DNA of 64,000 bases from Chlorella sorokiniana (GCA_025917655.1 CP084612.1:372001-436000), one strand, 5' to 3'; positions 11,816 to 23,678 are shown, counted from the first letter of the stretch. The notes: generated from the sequence alone by a model not told the origin. Made by a program: numbers and translations.

Positions 11816-14065
11816 CTATTTGACGGGTATGTCAGCCGGGCAGGCGTCGGGGTACGCCGCTACGTGCGCAAACACCTCTGCCTTCTGGCGCTGCAGGTGC
11901 CAGGGCAGCGTGGCGTAGACGTCGTCGAACATGGCCGCCAGCGGCGGCTTGGGCGCCCGCTGGGCCGTCTCCAGCGCCTTGATCACGTCCCTGGAGTGGG
12001 GAGGAAAGACACAACATCACATCATAAACAGATAGGGAAACACGTAAACAGACAGCTGCTAGCATGGAAGCAGGGACGCAGGGACGGGGGAAGAAGAGGC
12101 GCAGGGTGGCGAGCGGAGCGGACGCGGGGTGCCCGCCTGCACACGCCTCCCATCCTGCAGCCGCACGCAAAGCAGCACCCCGCTGCCCCCGCGCGCCAAG
12201 CATCGCAGCCGCGGCGGGGCAGCGTGGCTGCTGCCAGGCACCTGCGTGCCTCCTGCCGCGCCGCGGTGTCTGCAGCGTCGTCCCACCACCCCTTGTCCAC
12301 CAGCCAGCGTTGGAAGCGGGTCACCGGGTCACGCGCCCGCCACTGCCGCATCTCCTCCGCCGCTCGATACCTGCGGCGGAGGTGGGGCACAGAGCGCGCG
12401 GCGGCAGCACTATGTCGAAACTCTGTCGGTGCGGGAACCGCAGGAGGGGCCGAGGGCGGAGGCGGGGCAGCGCGCGTGTGGGCTGCTGGGTGGCATGCCA
12501 AGCGCTCCTTCCTCGCACCCTCCAGCCTCTCCTCGGCATCCGCCCTCCCCCAACAACCACACGCACACACGCAGACACGTGGGCACGCCCTCAGCACGCG
12601 CCAAGCGGCCCCTGGCAGCCACGTTGCGGGCGGGGGCTGCGGGCCTCACCGCGAGCTGTCGTCAGAAGTGGAGTGGTGCCCTGATCGGTAGCTCATCGCC
12701 TCCACCAAAACAGGAACCTGAAGGGCGGGCAGGCGTGTGCGTGCGTGCGTGAGTGTGCAGGTGCGACATTGGGGAGTTTGAGGCAGGTGGGGTGGCAGGG
12801 CTGGTGGTGGTGGTGGTGTGGGAGGGGGCCGGCGGGGGGCTGCAGCGGCGGGCTTGGTGGTGGCTAGTGATGCATGTGAGGGATGAAGGTTGAGCTCAGG
12901 CGCCGAGGCCGCATCGGGCCGACAGCCAGGCAGGGCAGCGACGGCTGCTTTCCAAGCTCGCTGGCTGTGAGCCGCCCCCCTCAGCCGCCGCCAGCACGGC
13001 TCAGCAGCAGCCGCCCCCAGCTGCCTTGTCGTGGACCGACGGCAGCCCAATCCCCGCGATCTGCCAGCAAGCGCCAGCAATGCAATGCCAGCAATGCAGC
13101 AGCTCAATGACCGACGGCCGCCCAATCCCCCTCGATCGGCCAGCAAGCAAACTGAGACTATTAAGCAGCAGGCAGGGGCTCGCCTTCTGCTCCACAGCAA
13201 TGCGCCGCGCCTCGGCCGTGGCGTTGTACACCGCCCCGCGCGTCGCCGCCGTCCACGCGCAGCGCGGCGATGCCGTAGCCCGGGCCGCGTCCGGCGATGC
13301 CGTCGCCTGCAGGCAGGGCAGGGGATTAGAGACAGTATTGTTCCGTCTACCTCCTTGTTCTTTCTTTTGGGGAGGGGGTGGCAGCGCAAGCGCGCACATG
13401 CAAGGGTGCTGCTGGTCCACTGTTGAAGGGAGAAGCGCGGCGTATGGCAGCAGGACCCCCACACTTTCCACATGCACTACGCTACCGTGGAAACAAGCAG
13501 GGAGCAGAAGGGAAGCAGGTAGGAGGGCGGTGGCGCACCCCGGTACTGGTCGGTGGCCGGGGTGGAGATGGCCCAGCCGTTGTTGCGGCACACAAACACG
13601 ACGGGGCGCCCAGCGTGGCGGCAAAGTTCATGGCCGCGTGGAAGTCGCCCTCGCTGGCGGCGCCCTCCCCAAAGTAGGCCACGGCGCACGCGCGCTTGCC
13701 GTCCAGCTGCAGAGGTCCAATGACCAGAGGGAAGCAAGGAGGAGAGGTTGGGGGTGGTGGTGCGGGAAAGCAGCGGGCGAGGGGTCAACCCCCAGGGTTT
13801 CCTTCGTAACGCAAAGGGCCTGCTGCCCATGGCTTGCTGCTGGTGCCTGCAACTGTCTGGCTCCCTCCCTCCCCCCATCCCCGTGCCTTGAGCGCGTAGG
13901 CGGCGCCCACAGCGTGGGGCAGCTGGGTGGCCAGGGTGGAGGAGATGGTGTGGAAGTTGAGGGAGCGCGAGCCGTAGTGGATGGGCATCTGCCGCCCCCG
14001 CCCCTGCTCGTGTATGTTGCCAAAGCACTGCAGTGGGGGCGGGTTGGGGTGGATAAGTGAATGTG

Positions 14066-14103
<38 letters not shown>

Positions 14104-15595
14104 TTTGTGTGCGCGCAGAAGGCCAGCAGAAAAAAGGCTGGCATGCCCACTCAACCTACGCCTCCGCTTATGTGCAGGGTGCACAAGCCCGCGCAGGCTG
14201 CCTCAGGCCCCCGCCAACCAGCCCCCTGCCTGGCACCCGCCTGGTTTGCCATGTCCTGCACGGTGAAGCCGCGGTACATGATGACGCCCTGCGGAAGCGT
14301 GGAACGGTGATTGGATTGGGGGATTAGGTGGGGCAAGGTGGCAGGCGGCACTTCAACAGACCGGCAGGGGCGGGGCGCTATGCGCGTCGCACACCACGCC
14401 GCCGCCCAGCAGTTGCGTGCACGCAGTTGAGGCTGCTGTGACAGCGGTACTGCAGTTCTGCCAGCGGTACCCCGATCCCACTTAAGGCTGAAAGCCACGC
14501 CTCCGCACAACCGCAAATCCGCTCTCATGATCCCCCTCTCGCATGACCGCCGACCAGCTGCCATGCCTGCCTGCCGACCTCGCCTGCCCCTGCCTCAACA
14601 CAAACACTTTCCCAAAGAATTAATCACACAAAGCAAGAGGCTCACACTCTCTTCAACCCGCCCCCTATCCCTACACCAACGTACACACCTGCTCCCGGTA
14701 CTGGCTGAACACGACGTCCTCCAGTGTGAGCGCCGCCGCCGAGCCGATGGCGGTCGCCTCCTCGCCGCTGCTGGTCATGTAAAAGGAGAAGCGGCCCTGC
14801 AGGGCATGGGCGGAACACACACGAGGAATGGGAACAACACCGCATGAAACACATGACCGGAAAGCAGCTGGGCTGGATATGGGCAGCGAGAGGGCTTGCA
14901 GCCAGGCAGGGCGGGCGGGCGGGCGGGCGCTGCTGCGCTTGCAGAGGCGTGGCAGGGCCAGCGGGGTCCTCGCCTGGCGCTGCGCCTCATAAAAGATTGT
15001 GTCCACGGTTTGCAGGTTGACCATGGTGCGGTACATTTTGACCTGCAGGTACGCGTTGACCAGCAGCACAGCGGGTGTGAGGAAGACAGCTGCAAGGTTC
15101 ATGCGCAGGCCACCCAGCCAGGCTGGAGGCGGCTGCCGTCCAACACACTGTAGGGGACGGACAGCTGCCGATCCCCCAACCAAGTGGGGGCCAGCCAGAC
15201 CCCGCGGCGCCGCTCACCGCCGTCTCCTGATCCAGCTCATGCGGCACTGCTGCGCCAGGGATCTCGCGCCCCGCGGCGTCGATGGTGCGGTAGCAAGGCA
15301 GCGGCGCCGGAGGCGTGAAGGCGCCGCCTACAAACGTCAGCGATTGCGTGTACGGCACGCTTCCGCCGGGGATGTCCATTCGCTCATCCTGGCTCGCTAT
15401 TGTACCTCTGCTGCTGACAGAGGACGCTGCTCGGGCTGCCCGCCCGCCGGCGCTGCCCTGCGCAGCGTCGGAAGGCGATCGGGCGGAAGCACTGCTGCTG
15501 GCGGCGGCGGCAAGGCGGCGGCAGGCGGCGGCGGCTCCAGCAGTGGCCCTGGTGGCTTCACGCCGGACCGCCAGGGCGGCACACATGCCGAGCAT
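11816..15595 (-). CDS. BCKDHA: branched-chain 2-oxoacid dehydrogenase E1 alpha subunit, mitochondrial
   Basis: This is the E1 alpha subunit of the mitochondrial BCKDH complex, which uses thiamine diphosphate to decarboxylate the 2-oxo acids of Leu, Ile and Val. Exon 1 encodes an Arg/Ala/Ser-rich targeting peptide ([20 protein letters not shown]) then [15 protein letters not shown]. Following exons give [76 protein letters not shown], and the ThDP-binding segment [20 protein letters not shown] with [17 protein letters not shown]. Next come [14 protein letters not shown], the phosphorylation-loop sequence [31 protein letters not shown], and the end [20 protein letters not shown] to [10 protein letters not shown]. 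Four of eight introns start with GC (14973, 14240, 13886, 13183). One extra G in a G-run near 13232 shifts the frame before [15 protein letters not shown] long (GT)n tract lies in one intron. Confidence 0.93.
14064..14103. repeat. (GT)n microsatellite
   Basis: About 40 bases of nearly pure GT dinucleotides lie inside an intron of the BCKDH E1 alpha gene. Likely polymorphic. Confidence 0.9.
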
Positions 15596-15903
15596 GCTGC
15601 CTGGCTATTGAGGCGCCGCCCCGAGAGTGCTCTGTTGTTGGCGCGAGCTGAAAAGGCGTCAGGCGGGGGAGATGCTGTCGGGGGCAGTGATCTCCTAACG
15701 GGACCGACAGCCGGGGCGGGTAGGAGCACCCAGACCGTTCAGAGGGCCCGGTAAGAACAATTTAGCTGCGAGGCGTGCTGTGAAGCCTTCCACCCTGCAA
15801 GCTGGAAGCCCCATCTCCGAGTTCGTCCCTGTTGCCGATCAATCGACTCACTTTGCTTCAGATCTGCCGCCACCCAGCACCCTGTTAGAGACATCCGGTC
15901 ACC

Positions 15904-17081
15904 ATGGGTCTGAAGGTGCGCGGCCTATCCCGTGCAAGCGGGTCCCCCGCGCGACAAATGGCACAGATCAGGCACTTGTGCGCCGATGACTGCAGCAGCG
16001 TCCAGCAGCGGCCGCAGGCCCTTCCTTGCTGGCCGCCCGCCGGGACAGGCCCGGCCACCGCAAGCCGCCCCTGCCGCCAGAGCCGCCCTGCCAGCCTTTG
16101 GCAACTGCGGAGCTGCATCAACTTGACGCACACACATGCGATCACCTTGTGTTCATGTTGCTTAGTGTTTATTTTCTGTTGCTTCTGCAGGAGGATTTTG
16201 ACAAGGCTGCCGAGGATGCCAAGACGCTGCCCGACAACACCAGCAATGACGACAAGCTGGCGCTCTACGGCCTCTTCAAGCAGGCCACCGTGGGCGACGT
16301 GAACACAGGTGCGGTCCGATGGGCACGCCAGCTGCAGCAGGGGAGGGTGCCAGCGCCCTGATTGGAGCTCCGCTTGCACGCTGCCATTCATTGTGCCTGG
16401 CCAGCTGGCATGTGGTGCACATGCAAGGTGCGAAGCAACCCTAGCTGCCCTTGGCTGCCCCAACACACGCATTCCGCGTTTGCCCCCATTGCCATGCTTG
16501 CAGCCAGGCCGGGATTTTCGACCCCAAGGGTGAGCAGGGCTGGGCGCTTGCTTGCATGACCTAATGCGCCTTGGGTTGGGGGCTGATGGCACTCTCGTTC
16601 CAGTCACCCAGCGCTCTCCCCTCTGCCGCTCCCGCCTGCAGGCAAGGCCAAGTGAGTGTTTTATTCTCCCTCCTGTCGCCTCGTTTGAGGATGCACGAGA
16701 TGGGGCGGCACGTTCCGTTTCTGTGACGCAGCTTGCTGTTCTGCATTTTCGCCCACGCCGCCCGCCTTGCAATGCAGGTGGGATGCCTGGGAGAAGGTGA
16801 AGGGCAAGAGCACGGAGCAGGCGATGCAGGTGACTGGCTGCCCGTCTGTCCAGCGTGGCCCCGGCTTCGCTGCAATGCCTGCATGCAGCCTCGTTGCTGG
16901 GCAGGCGCGCGCTTGTTCCTCGCTCGGTGCATCCTCTTCCAAGCAAGGCCTGTGTTACTTCACCCTTATTTCTCACCCTTCCTACTCTCATTTCCAACCC
17001 TTCCTACTCTTATTTCTCACCCCTCCTACATCACAGGAGTACATCGACCTGGTTGCGTCGCTCAAGGCCAAGTATGCGTGA
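15904..17081 (+). CDS. ACBP: acyl-CoA-binding protein (ACBP), small cytosolic form
   Basis: ACBPs are small four-helix proteins that bind and buffer long-chain acyl-CoA esters. Six exons encode about 86 residues: MGLK, then EDFDKAAEDAKTLPDNTS with KLALYGLFKQATVGDVNT (the YGLFKQATVGD acyl-CoA-binding signature), then GIFDPKG, then a 10-nt microexon, then KWDAWEKVKGKSTEQAMQ and EYIDLVASLKAKYA. Size and motifs match the classic 10-kDa family. The link between VNT and GIFDPKG needs one extra G in the GGG at about 16512, giving the usual ARPGIFD; as written the frame is off by one. All introns are GT-AG. The start follows CACC and is the only ATG in front of the conserved N-terminus. Confidence 0.92.
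16642..16651 (+). other. 10-nt microexon of the ACBP gene
   Basis: Bases GCAAGGCCAA lie between a clear CTGCAG acceptor and a GTGAGT donor. Joined to flanking exons (AAG-G and G-TGG) they give the conserved KGKAKWDAW without changing frame. Confidence 0.8.
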
Positions 17082-17470
17082 GAAGAGCGTCCGCGCAGCC
17101 ATGCACGCGGCGGCGCCGGCTTCCGAGCGCTTGTGTGAGCATGTGCTGTTGAGATGTTGAAAAGCTGGGAGTGCCATTATAAAAGTTGCGCACTATGTGA
17201 ACAGATTCTCGTTAACCATGTGCGAATGAAGAGTGGAAATGCGGGGGCTCGTGGCGAAATCGCACGCTGTGCCGCGCTGTGTTGGCGTCAGCTAGATGCG
17301 CCTCAATGAGCACATCAAACCCGTGTCGACAGCCATCGCCAGAAGTTTATCCGCCATTCTTGCGCCCTCTGAAGCCGTTGGATCGCTTCCTGCGCTGCCA
17401 CTGCGCTCCCCAGCCATTTGAACTACCTGCGACAACCATACTCTAGCTAGGGGCTTTCTCCGTGCCTGCG
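17082..17470. other. intergenic region
   Basis: This holds the ACBP 3' UTR and the promoter of the CBM20 gene. No further gene was recognised. Confidence 0.4.
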
Positions 17471-19928
17471 ATGAAGTGCTCCGCGTCCATGATCCGCCTG
17501 AGAACCTCAGTAGCCGCCCTCCGCGGCCGCAGCGTGCGCCAGGCCTCTACCATTCGGCGCCATGCCCGTGTTCGTGCGGCCACGCCTGCCGTCTGCTTTC
17601 TGGACGAGAAGGCCAGCACTGTGGTTGTCTCGTTCAGCTTGACCCGCAAGGCAAGCCCTGCGGGCCGGGCAGCGAGCGCTAGCGGGCTGCGGCCGGTGAC
17701 CTGCGCAGTCAGCATGCGAATTCAACTGCTGCCGCCCCTCTTCCTGCTCCGCGGTTTGCACGTTCTGTCAGCACCCTGTACTGCAATCCCATCCAGGCTG
17801 CAACATCGCCTCACCACGCATGCAGGTGCCGTTTGGGCAGCAGCTGGTGCTGGTCGGCGACGCGCCCCAGCTGGGTGCTTGGGACGTGGGTGCTGCCCCG
17901 CTGCTCTCCTGGTCAGAGGGCGACGTCTGGCACTGCTCCGTGGAGCTGCCTGCGGGGGCGGCTGTGCAGTACAAGTTCGTGCAGCAGATCCCCCACCGGT
18001 GTGCCGCCGCCGCCGCCGTGACCGTCGCACGCACGCCCGGGTGCTGGGCGCCAGGGCACGTTGCACCCGGCAGCACGCCCCTCTCCCACGCCCGCGCAAG
18101 CTGCTGAGCACCTCCCCTGTGTCTCCGCCTCCTGCTCCCTGCGCCACCTTGGCTCGCTGTTCTTGGGCTCGGCTTTGCGCGCCGCCCTCGCGCCGCCCCT
18201 CCCCACTTGCTCCTGCACCCCACCTGTGTGCAGCCCCCGTGTGGGAGTCCTGCATGAACCGCACCCAGACCATCTCACCGGAGCTGGCAGAACTCACCTG
18301 CGTGTGGGGTGCCCCGCTGGCGACCAGCTGGCCCGCGCTGCGCGGCGAGGCGGCGGCGGCGGCGGCCGGCGGCCGGGAGGACGGCGGGCGGGAGGAGAGC
18401 GACCTCACCGAGGACGACGCCCCCGCCCCCGCCTTCCAGTGAGCGCAGTTTTCGGTTCTCATTGCGTAATGGCAGCGGAGAACCGCAGCAGCACACGCGC
18501 AACACATTGGGGTCGGCGTACGTCTTTTGCACGCATGCCGCCGTGGCTGAATGCAGTAAAGCCAGAAGCGTGGCTGTGCAGTCCACAGCGCTCTGGCCAA
18601 AGAAACGCCCAGCCCCTGCTGTGGCCGCTGACCCTGCCTTGCGGCAACTCCTCCCTTTCGGGCGCACTCTGGTGGCTGCAGGCCTGCCGCCACGCTGTCC
18701 CAGATTGCTGAAGCGGTGAAGAAGAGCGCCGCAGCTGCTGCCGAGAGGCTGCAGCCTGCGGAGAAGGAGCCGGCCGCAGAGCGGAGCAGCGCTGCGGCTG
18801 CCACCCCGGTTGCCGCCGCTGCCGTGCCCGCAGCTGCGGTCAGCGCGCCCGCCGCCGCTCCCACCCAGCCCGTGACGGCTGCTGCCGAGCCCAAGGCTGT
18901 CGCCCCAGTGCCCGCTGTGGCTTCTGCAGCCGCAAAGGAGCCGGCTGGGGCTGCCGTCGCTTCGGTCCAGGCTGTGAAAGCCGTCCCTGCCAAGCCCGCC
19001 GCCCCCAAGGCGGCCAACGGTGCAGCTCCTGCCGCAGCCCAAGCTGCAGGCACTGCGGGCAAGCCCGTGAACGGCGGCGGCACCACTTTGAAGGTGGGTG
19101 GCACGCAAAATATTGGTTGTGTGGTTGCGGTGGTGGTGCTGTGTGTGGGTGTGTGGCGATGGAGAGCGTGTGTAAAGGGCGCGGGTGAAAGCTCCTCTGG
19201 TGTGCGCCGCGGTTAAGCTGCCCGCCGCTCCCTTAAGCACGTTGACTTGCGCTCGCGCTGTGCTGAGCCCCCTCCCTCATAGCTTCTTGCATGTTGCACA
19301 ACAGCGGCGCCAACCTCAACCGTCCCCACCCTGCTGCAGTCCTTTGAAAGGCCGCCGGCACGGTTGCCATGGGTGTGGCCGCCACTGCCATGCTCTCCGC
19401 GCTGGCCATTGACGTCACCGACGCCGCGCTGCTGGGGGCGGTGGCCATGGGCAGCTTCGCCGCCATGAGCACCCCCAGCCCCAGCAGCAGCAAGGGCAGC
19501 AAGAACGGCGGCGGCCGCAGCGTGCGGGCCGCCGCGGGCGGCGATGCCGCCGAGGGGGCCGCTGCCGAGGAGGCCGCCGAGGGAGAGGTGCCCAGGGCTG
19601 CGACCACGATCGGCAACAAGGCATCTGCTCCAGGTGGGCCGAGCTGGAAGGCTGGCAAGCAAAAGCGCTCGTGTGTGTGGTGTGCTGCCTGGCTGCGGGC
19701 ACTTCTGCGGCCCAGGTCTTCCCCTCCCCCCTTCGGCCTCGCTGGCTGCCGCGGTGCACAACGCCGGGCACGCCCCTCAGCCTGCTGCCGCCTGTGCATC
19801 CCAAGCACTCCCCGATCATCCCTGGACTGGCAGGCGTGATCCTGGCGGCCAGCGTGCTCAGCGCGCTGGATGCCGGCAAGCTGCTGGAGAAGGAGGCGGA
19901 GGCGGGGCCGGGCAGTGATGCGGAGTAG
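17471..19928 (+). CDS. CBM20 starch-binding domain protein with C-terminal membrane segments, predicted plastid
   Basis: CBM20 modules bind starch or glycogen. The N-terminus (MKCSASMIRLRTSVAALRGR, basic and Ser/Ala-rich) resembles a plastid transit peptide. The CBM20 module is split: STVVVSFSLTRK in exon 1; VPFGQQLVLVGDAPQLGAWD with LLSWSEGDVWHCSVELPAGA and VQYKFVQ in exon 2; then PPVWESCMNRTQTIS. The Trp in GAWD and VWHC and the YKFV strand are typical. A phase-0 GC intron at 17651 joins RK to VPFG. After it come an acidic stretch (EESDLTEDDAPAPAFQ), a 120-residue Ala/Pro/Lys linker starting LSQIAEAVKKSAAAAAERLQ, then hydrophobic segments (MGVAATAMLSALAIDVTDAA and LLGAVAMGSFAAM). The last exon reads HSPIIPGLAGVILAASVLSA with a short acidic tail. 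It is likely a membrane-anchored starch-binding protein. An ATG at 17462 is an alternative start. Confidence 0.75.
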
Positions 19929-20667
19929 GGCCCCACACCAAAAGAGTCCCTGCACATGGTGACGGCTGGCCTGCAGCCTCCAAAAGGCTGCCAGGTGTCG
20001 GCGGTGATGCGACACCCCCACATCCCGTCCGCAAGCTCGCCGCCCGCCGCCACCACGACTACACGATTCAACTACATAGCGATGCCAGCAATGCATCCGC
20101 AGTGCTGCCCTTGCTATCCCCCTGTCCGCTTTCATGCCGCACCAACGGTTGTCGCTGCCCCGATGCGCGTCCCTGCACGTCACGATGTCACCCATAGAAC
20201 CTGGCCCCTGTTTCTAAATTGCCTCGCTTATGTTTCCCAGCCCTGCCAGCCCCTATGCCTGCGCACCGGCTCGTTTAGCTTCCATAGAAAGGTGTCCCCT
20301 CATCTCCCCAGTGCTCCCTGCTCGCGCCCAGCGCACCCCCGCCCAAATCCCCCCAATGACGCGTGGCCTTGCACGCCCCTTTTGTGCACCCCCAGTCTTG
20401 AGCACTGAGCTCCCGGAGCGCAGCTGCCACAGCTGGCTTCCCGTCTCAGCGTAGGCCTGTTAGCTATCCTGTCTGACAGCACCGCGCCAGAAGAGCCTGG
20501 GTCTGATGCGTTTGAACAGGGTTGAACAAGGACAAAGGCAGCGCACAAGCTGGATGAAGAGGCCGAACAGTGCAGACTGGGGTCAGCTTGGAACGCACGG
20601 CCGTTTAAGTGGTGGCGTGGCGGAGGCAGAGGAGCGGCGGCCAAACGGGCCTCCTTGCTGCCTCCCT
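19929..20667. other. intergenic region between convergent genes
   Basis: Two convergent genes end on either side, so this is 3' UTR and spacer. It is less GC-rich than the coding parts. No gene, repeat or RNA structure was recognised. Confidence 0.4.
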
Positions 20668-23423
20668 TCACTGTCGGATGGACACTGTAATGACGGCGCC
20701 GTCTGTGAGCCCCGCCTGCCGCACTGTGTGCTCAGGGTCCAGGCTGAGGCTGCCCAGGGTGAATGCCAGGTGGCGCGCAGCGGCCTCAGCGTCGTCGCCG
20801 CCACCGCCCGCCAGGCAGCGCGCCGCCACCTCCGCCATGACGGCGCGCAGCGGGCAGCAGGGCCGCACGGTGGCGACGGCCAGGGCGGCGGCGTCGTCGC
20901 GGCGCGTGCGGAAGGTCAGGCGCAGCGCGCGCAGCTCGGCGCCATCGCCCGCCTTGGTTCGCGGGCGCGGGGCGCCGAGCCCCGCCGTCGCTGCTGCTGC
21001 CGCCGCTGCTGCTGGATGGCTGGGGTGCCCCCTTCAGCGGGCCTTTGCCACTCCTGGCCCCGCTCCAGTCGATGTCGTCTTCCTCCTCCGACAGCAGCTC
21101 TACAACCTCGGCCGCAGCTGAAGCGGGTGCCGCGCGGCGCCGCCGCGGCTCCGGCGACGGGCTGCCGACCCCGCCCTCGCTGACGCCGCCCGAGGAGCGG
21201 CGCCCGCGGCGGGCCGCCAGCCGCTCGGCTTCCTCCACCTCTTCCGGAAGCAGCTCCTCCCCCTCCTCCAGCCCAGTCTCGTCGCTGCTGTGCCCCTCAC
21301 CCCCTCCTCCTCCACCCCGCTCCCCTCGCTCCCGTCGCTTGCCGCCGCCTCAGCCTCGGAGTCTTCGCTGGCCGCCGCCGCCGCCTCCTCCTCACCATCT
21401 GGGCGCCTTGCCCCTGCCCCCGCAGGTGGGCAGGTGCGCGGGCCCCGGCATGCCACGTGTGCTGCAACAAAAGCAGAAGGACCGAGAGCAGGCCTGAGAA
21501 GGATGGGAGGCGCGAGAAGCATGCGACGCCCGCAGCAAGCACCTGCTGGCAGGGTGCTGCCCGCTCACAGCAAGAACCATGCGCTCGCCTACTGTCATAA
21601 ACTGCCAGCCTCCCCGCCGCCACCTACCCGGCATTCAAGTCTGTGGCGCCGTCCTCCTTCTCCTCTCCCTCCTCCTCCTGGCCGGCCTCCTGCCGCCGCC
21701 GCTTCTGTCTCAAGCGCTGCTGCTGCTGCTCCTTCTGCGGCTGTGGCGGCAGGGCCCTGCTCCTAATGCTGGGGGCCAGCTGCTTGCCGCGCGTGGGCAC
21801 TCGCCACTTGCTGGGCGGCGGCGACGCCGCTTCCGCCTCCGCCATGTCCTCATCTGCCTCGCTGGCGACGGCTGCAGCCGCCGCAGCCACCACCACTGCC
21901 GCAGCCGCCTCTGCCGCTGCGGCCGAGGAAGAGGGCAAAGCGGGGGGGGGGCGGGTCCGCCACCAGCGCAGGCTGCTTGGCGGCGGCGGGCGCTGCGCCG
22001 GTCGCCAGCAGGTCTGTCATTTTGCCGCCCCGGGTGCCGTGAGCGGCCGGGGCCGCGGCGCTGACTGCGGTGTCGTCGGCCGCGGCGGCGCCGCCAGCTG
22101 GCGCCAGCTCGGTGTGATGCGACACCAGGGCCGACCTGGCGGGAGAACCCCTCTCCATCTTGTGAGCAGCCTCCTTCGATGCCCCTGTCTGCGCTGTCTC
22201 CTTTGCTGCCCCGGTCTGCGCTGCCCTGACCTGCTGCTGCCCTTTACGGTTCTCCGCCTGCCGCTGAAGCTGCTCCATCCTCTTGCGCAGCGAGCCGGAA
22301 AACTTAGCGGCGGGTGCGGCGGCGGCAGCGGGCGGGTTGTGCTGTGCCACATCGACTAACTGTAGAGTAGGGGCCTTGGCCGGAGACTCTTCATCCTCCA
22401 GTGACTCCTCCCCAGCTTCTGCTGCAGCTGCCGAGGGGGCACTGTCCGGAGTGACCCCGAACGCAGCCAGCACCGTTGCGGGCACAGCAGCTTCCTCGGG
22501 CGTGGGAGCCGCCTTGGACAGACGGCTCGTGCCAGGCAGCCGGGCAAAGCCTGCGGGCGGCGTCGCCCGCGCCAGGGGCGCTGCGGGCAAAGCTGCACGC
22601 CCAGGCACTGCGGCAGGCAGCAGTGCCGGCACCCCTGCGCGTTCGCTTCGGGCCTGGGAACCCGGCTTGGCTGCTGGCGCTGCGGGGGCCCAGGCGCTGG
22701 CGTTGCAGCCGCCCCGTCGGCTGCCGGAGCTGGCAGCGAGGCGGGGCCGGGGTTGCCGCCGCCCTGCTTCTTCAGTACCACCACCTTCAGCTTGGTGCTG
22801 CTGCAGGCGGCGGCAGAGGGAGACGCAGGGAAGGAGGTGACAGAATAATCAGGCATTGGCGCACTCTGCACCCAGGTCGCTGACCCAGGCGCAGAAAGAA
22901 GCCGGGGGGGCCGCACAGCGCGGTTTGCGGCGCTCGACAGGCCAGCAGAGGGGCGGGCCGGGCCGCACCTGACGGCGGCGGCCTGCGTTTTGAACATGTC
23001 TGACGGTGCGTCTCGGGTTTCAGGGCTCACCGCAAGGGCGAGCACCAAGAACTTGTCCTGCGCGGGGTGAGGGGGCAGGCTTTCCTCATCGTGGCGCTGG
23101 CAGGCACCTGTTGGTGGGAGCTGGCCGCAAAGCAGTCGGCCCAGCCGCCCCCAGCAGCACACAAGCAGGCTGAGAAGTTGCTGCTGGCAGCCGCTCAAGC
23201 TTTGCAGCCTGCACCCGCAGCGAGCCAGCCCCACAGCGCAGCACCCACCAAGCACTGCGCTGCGCTCTGGGCCAGCAGCTGCGGGCTGCACGCTGCCATG
23301 GTGACCGCCAGGGTGGCGGCGCCGCCCGCTTGAAGCACCCCGACGCGGGTTTCACAGAGTACCTCTTGGGCGCGTTCGTGCGGATCTTGAAGGCAATGTT
23401 TGCATTGGTGGGGTTCTGCCATG
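20668..23423 (-). CDS. MSP (VAP-type) domain followed by SUMO-interacting motif and SUMO-like domain; N-terminal exon not found
   Basis: Reading leftward, the first exon encodes NPTNANIAFKIRTNAPKRYS then LQAGGAATLAVTMA, and the second DKFLVLALAVSPETRDAPSD. These, with STKLKVVVLKK, are strands of a major sperm protein (VAP) domain that binds FFAT motifs. A 1.1-kb Ala/Pro/Glu-rich exon follows, with a helix GSLRKRMEQLQRQAENRK and a Lys/Gln/Glu tract. A phase-2 intron (GATDLNAG to ARRPDGEEEA) leads to an acidic region and EVVELLSEEEDDIDW, a textbook SUMO-interacting motif. The C-terminus (ELRALRLTFRTR, MAEVAARCLAGGG, FTLGSLSLDPEHTVRQAGLT, DGAVITVSIRQ) is a ubiquitin/SUMO-like fold like those of Rad60/NIP45. 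One-base shifts in G or C runs are needed near 23345, 22640, 21945, 21290 and 20990. The 5' end of the MSP domain was not located. A split into two genes (VAP-like and SUMO-like) remains possible. Confidence 0.55.
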
Positions 23424-23678
23424 GGGGATTGCAAGGAGAAGCAGTGGGCAAGAGAGTGAACACAACGCGCAGCGGGCAAACGCTGCGCCGGCACTTCCCA
23501 CACCGGGGCCAACGTCGCATTGTTCGTGGCGCAACGTGCGTTGCTCCTACCGGACTATAGATGTGAATGCAATGCGAGCACGGCCGAAGCAGGACATGCG
23601 CGCGCAAGCTGTTCGAACCTGCAGTGTGATAGCGCACTGTGCCGGGCGTTCTGCTTCCGTCAGAAACACCAGCTTATT
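23424..23678. other. intron or intergenic sequence
   Basis: This lies upstream of the first recognised MSP exon. It may be an intron leading to an unseen first exon. Nothing else was recognised. Confidence 0.3.

Noticed and set aside
17722-19104. 460-residue open frame on the minus strand over the CBM20 gene
   Set aside because: The plus strand has CBM20 motifs and proper splice sites; the reverse frame is low-complexity Ala/Gly/Arg.
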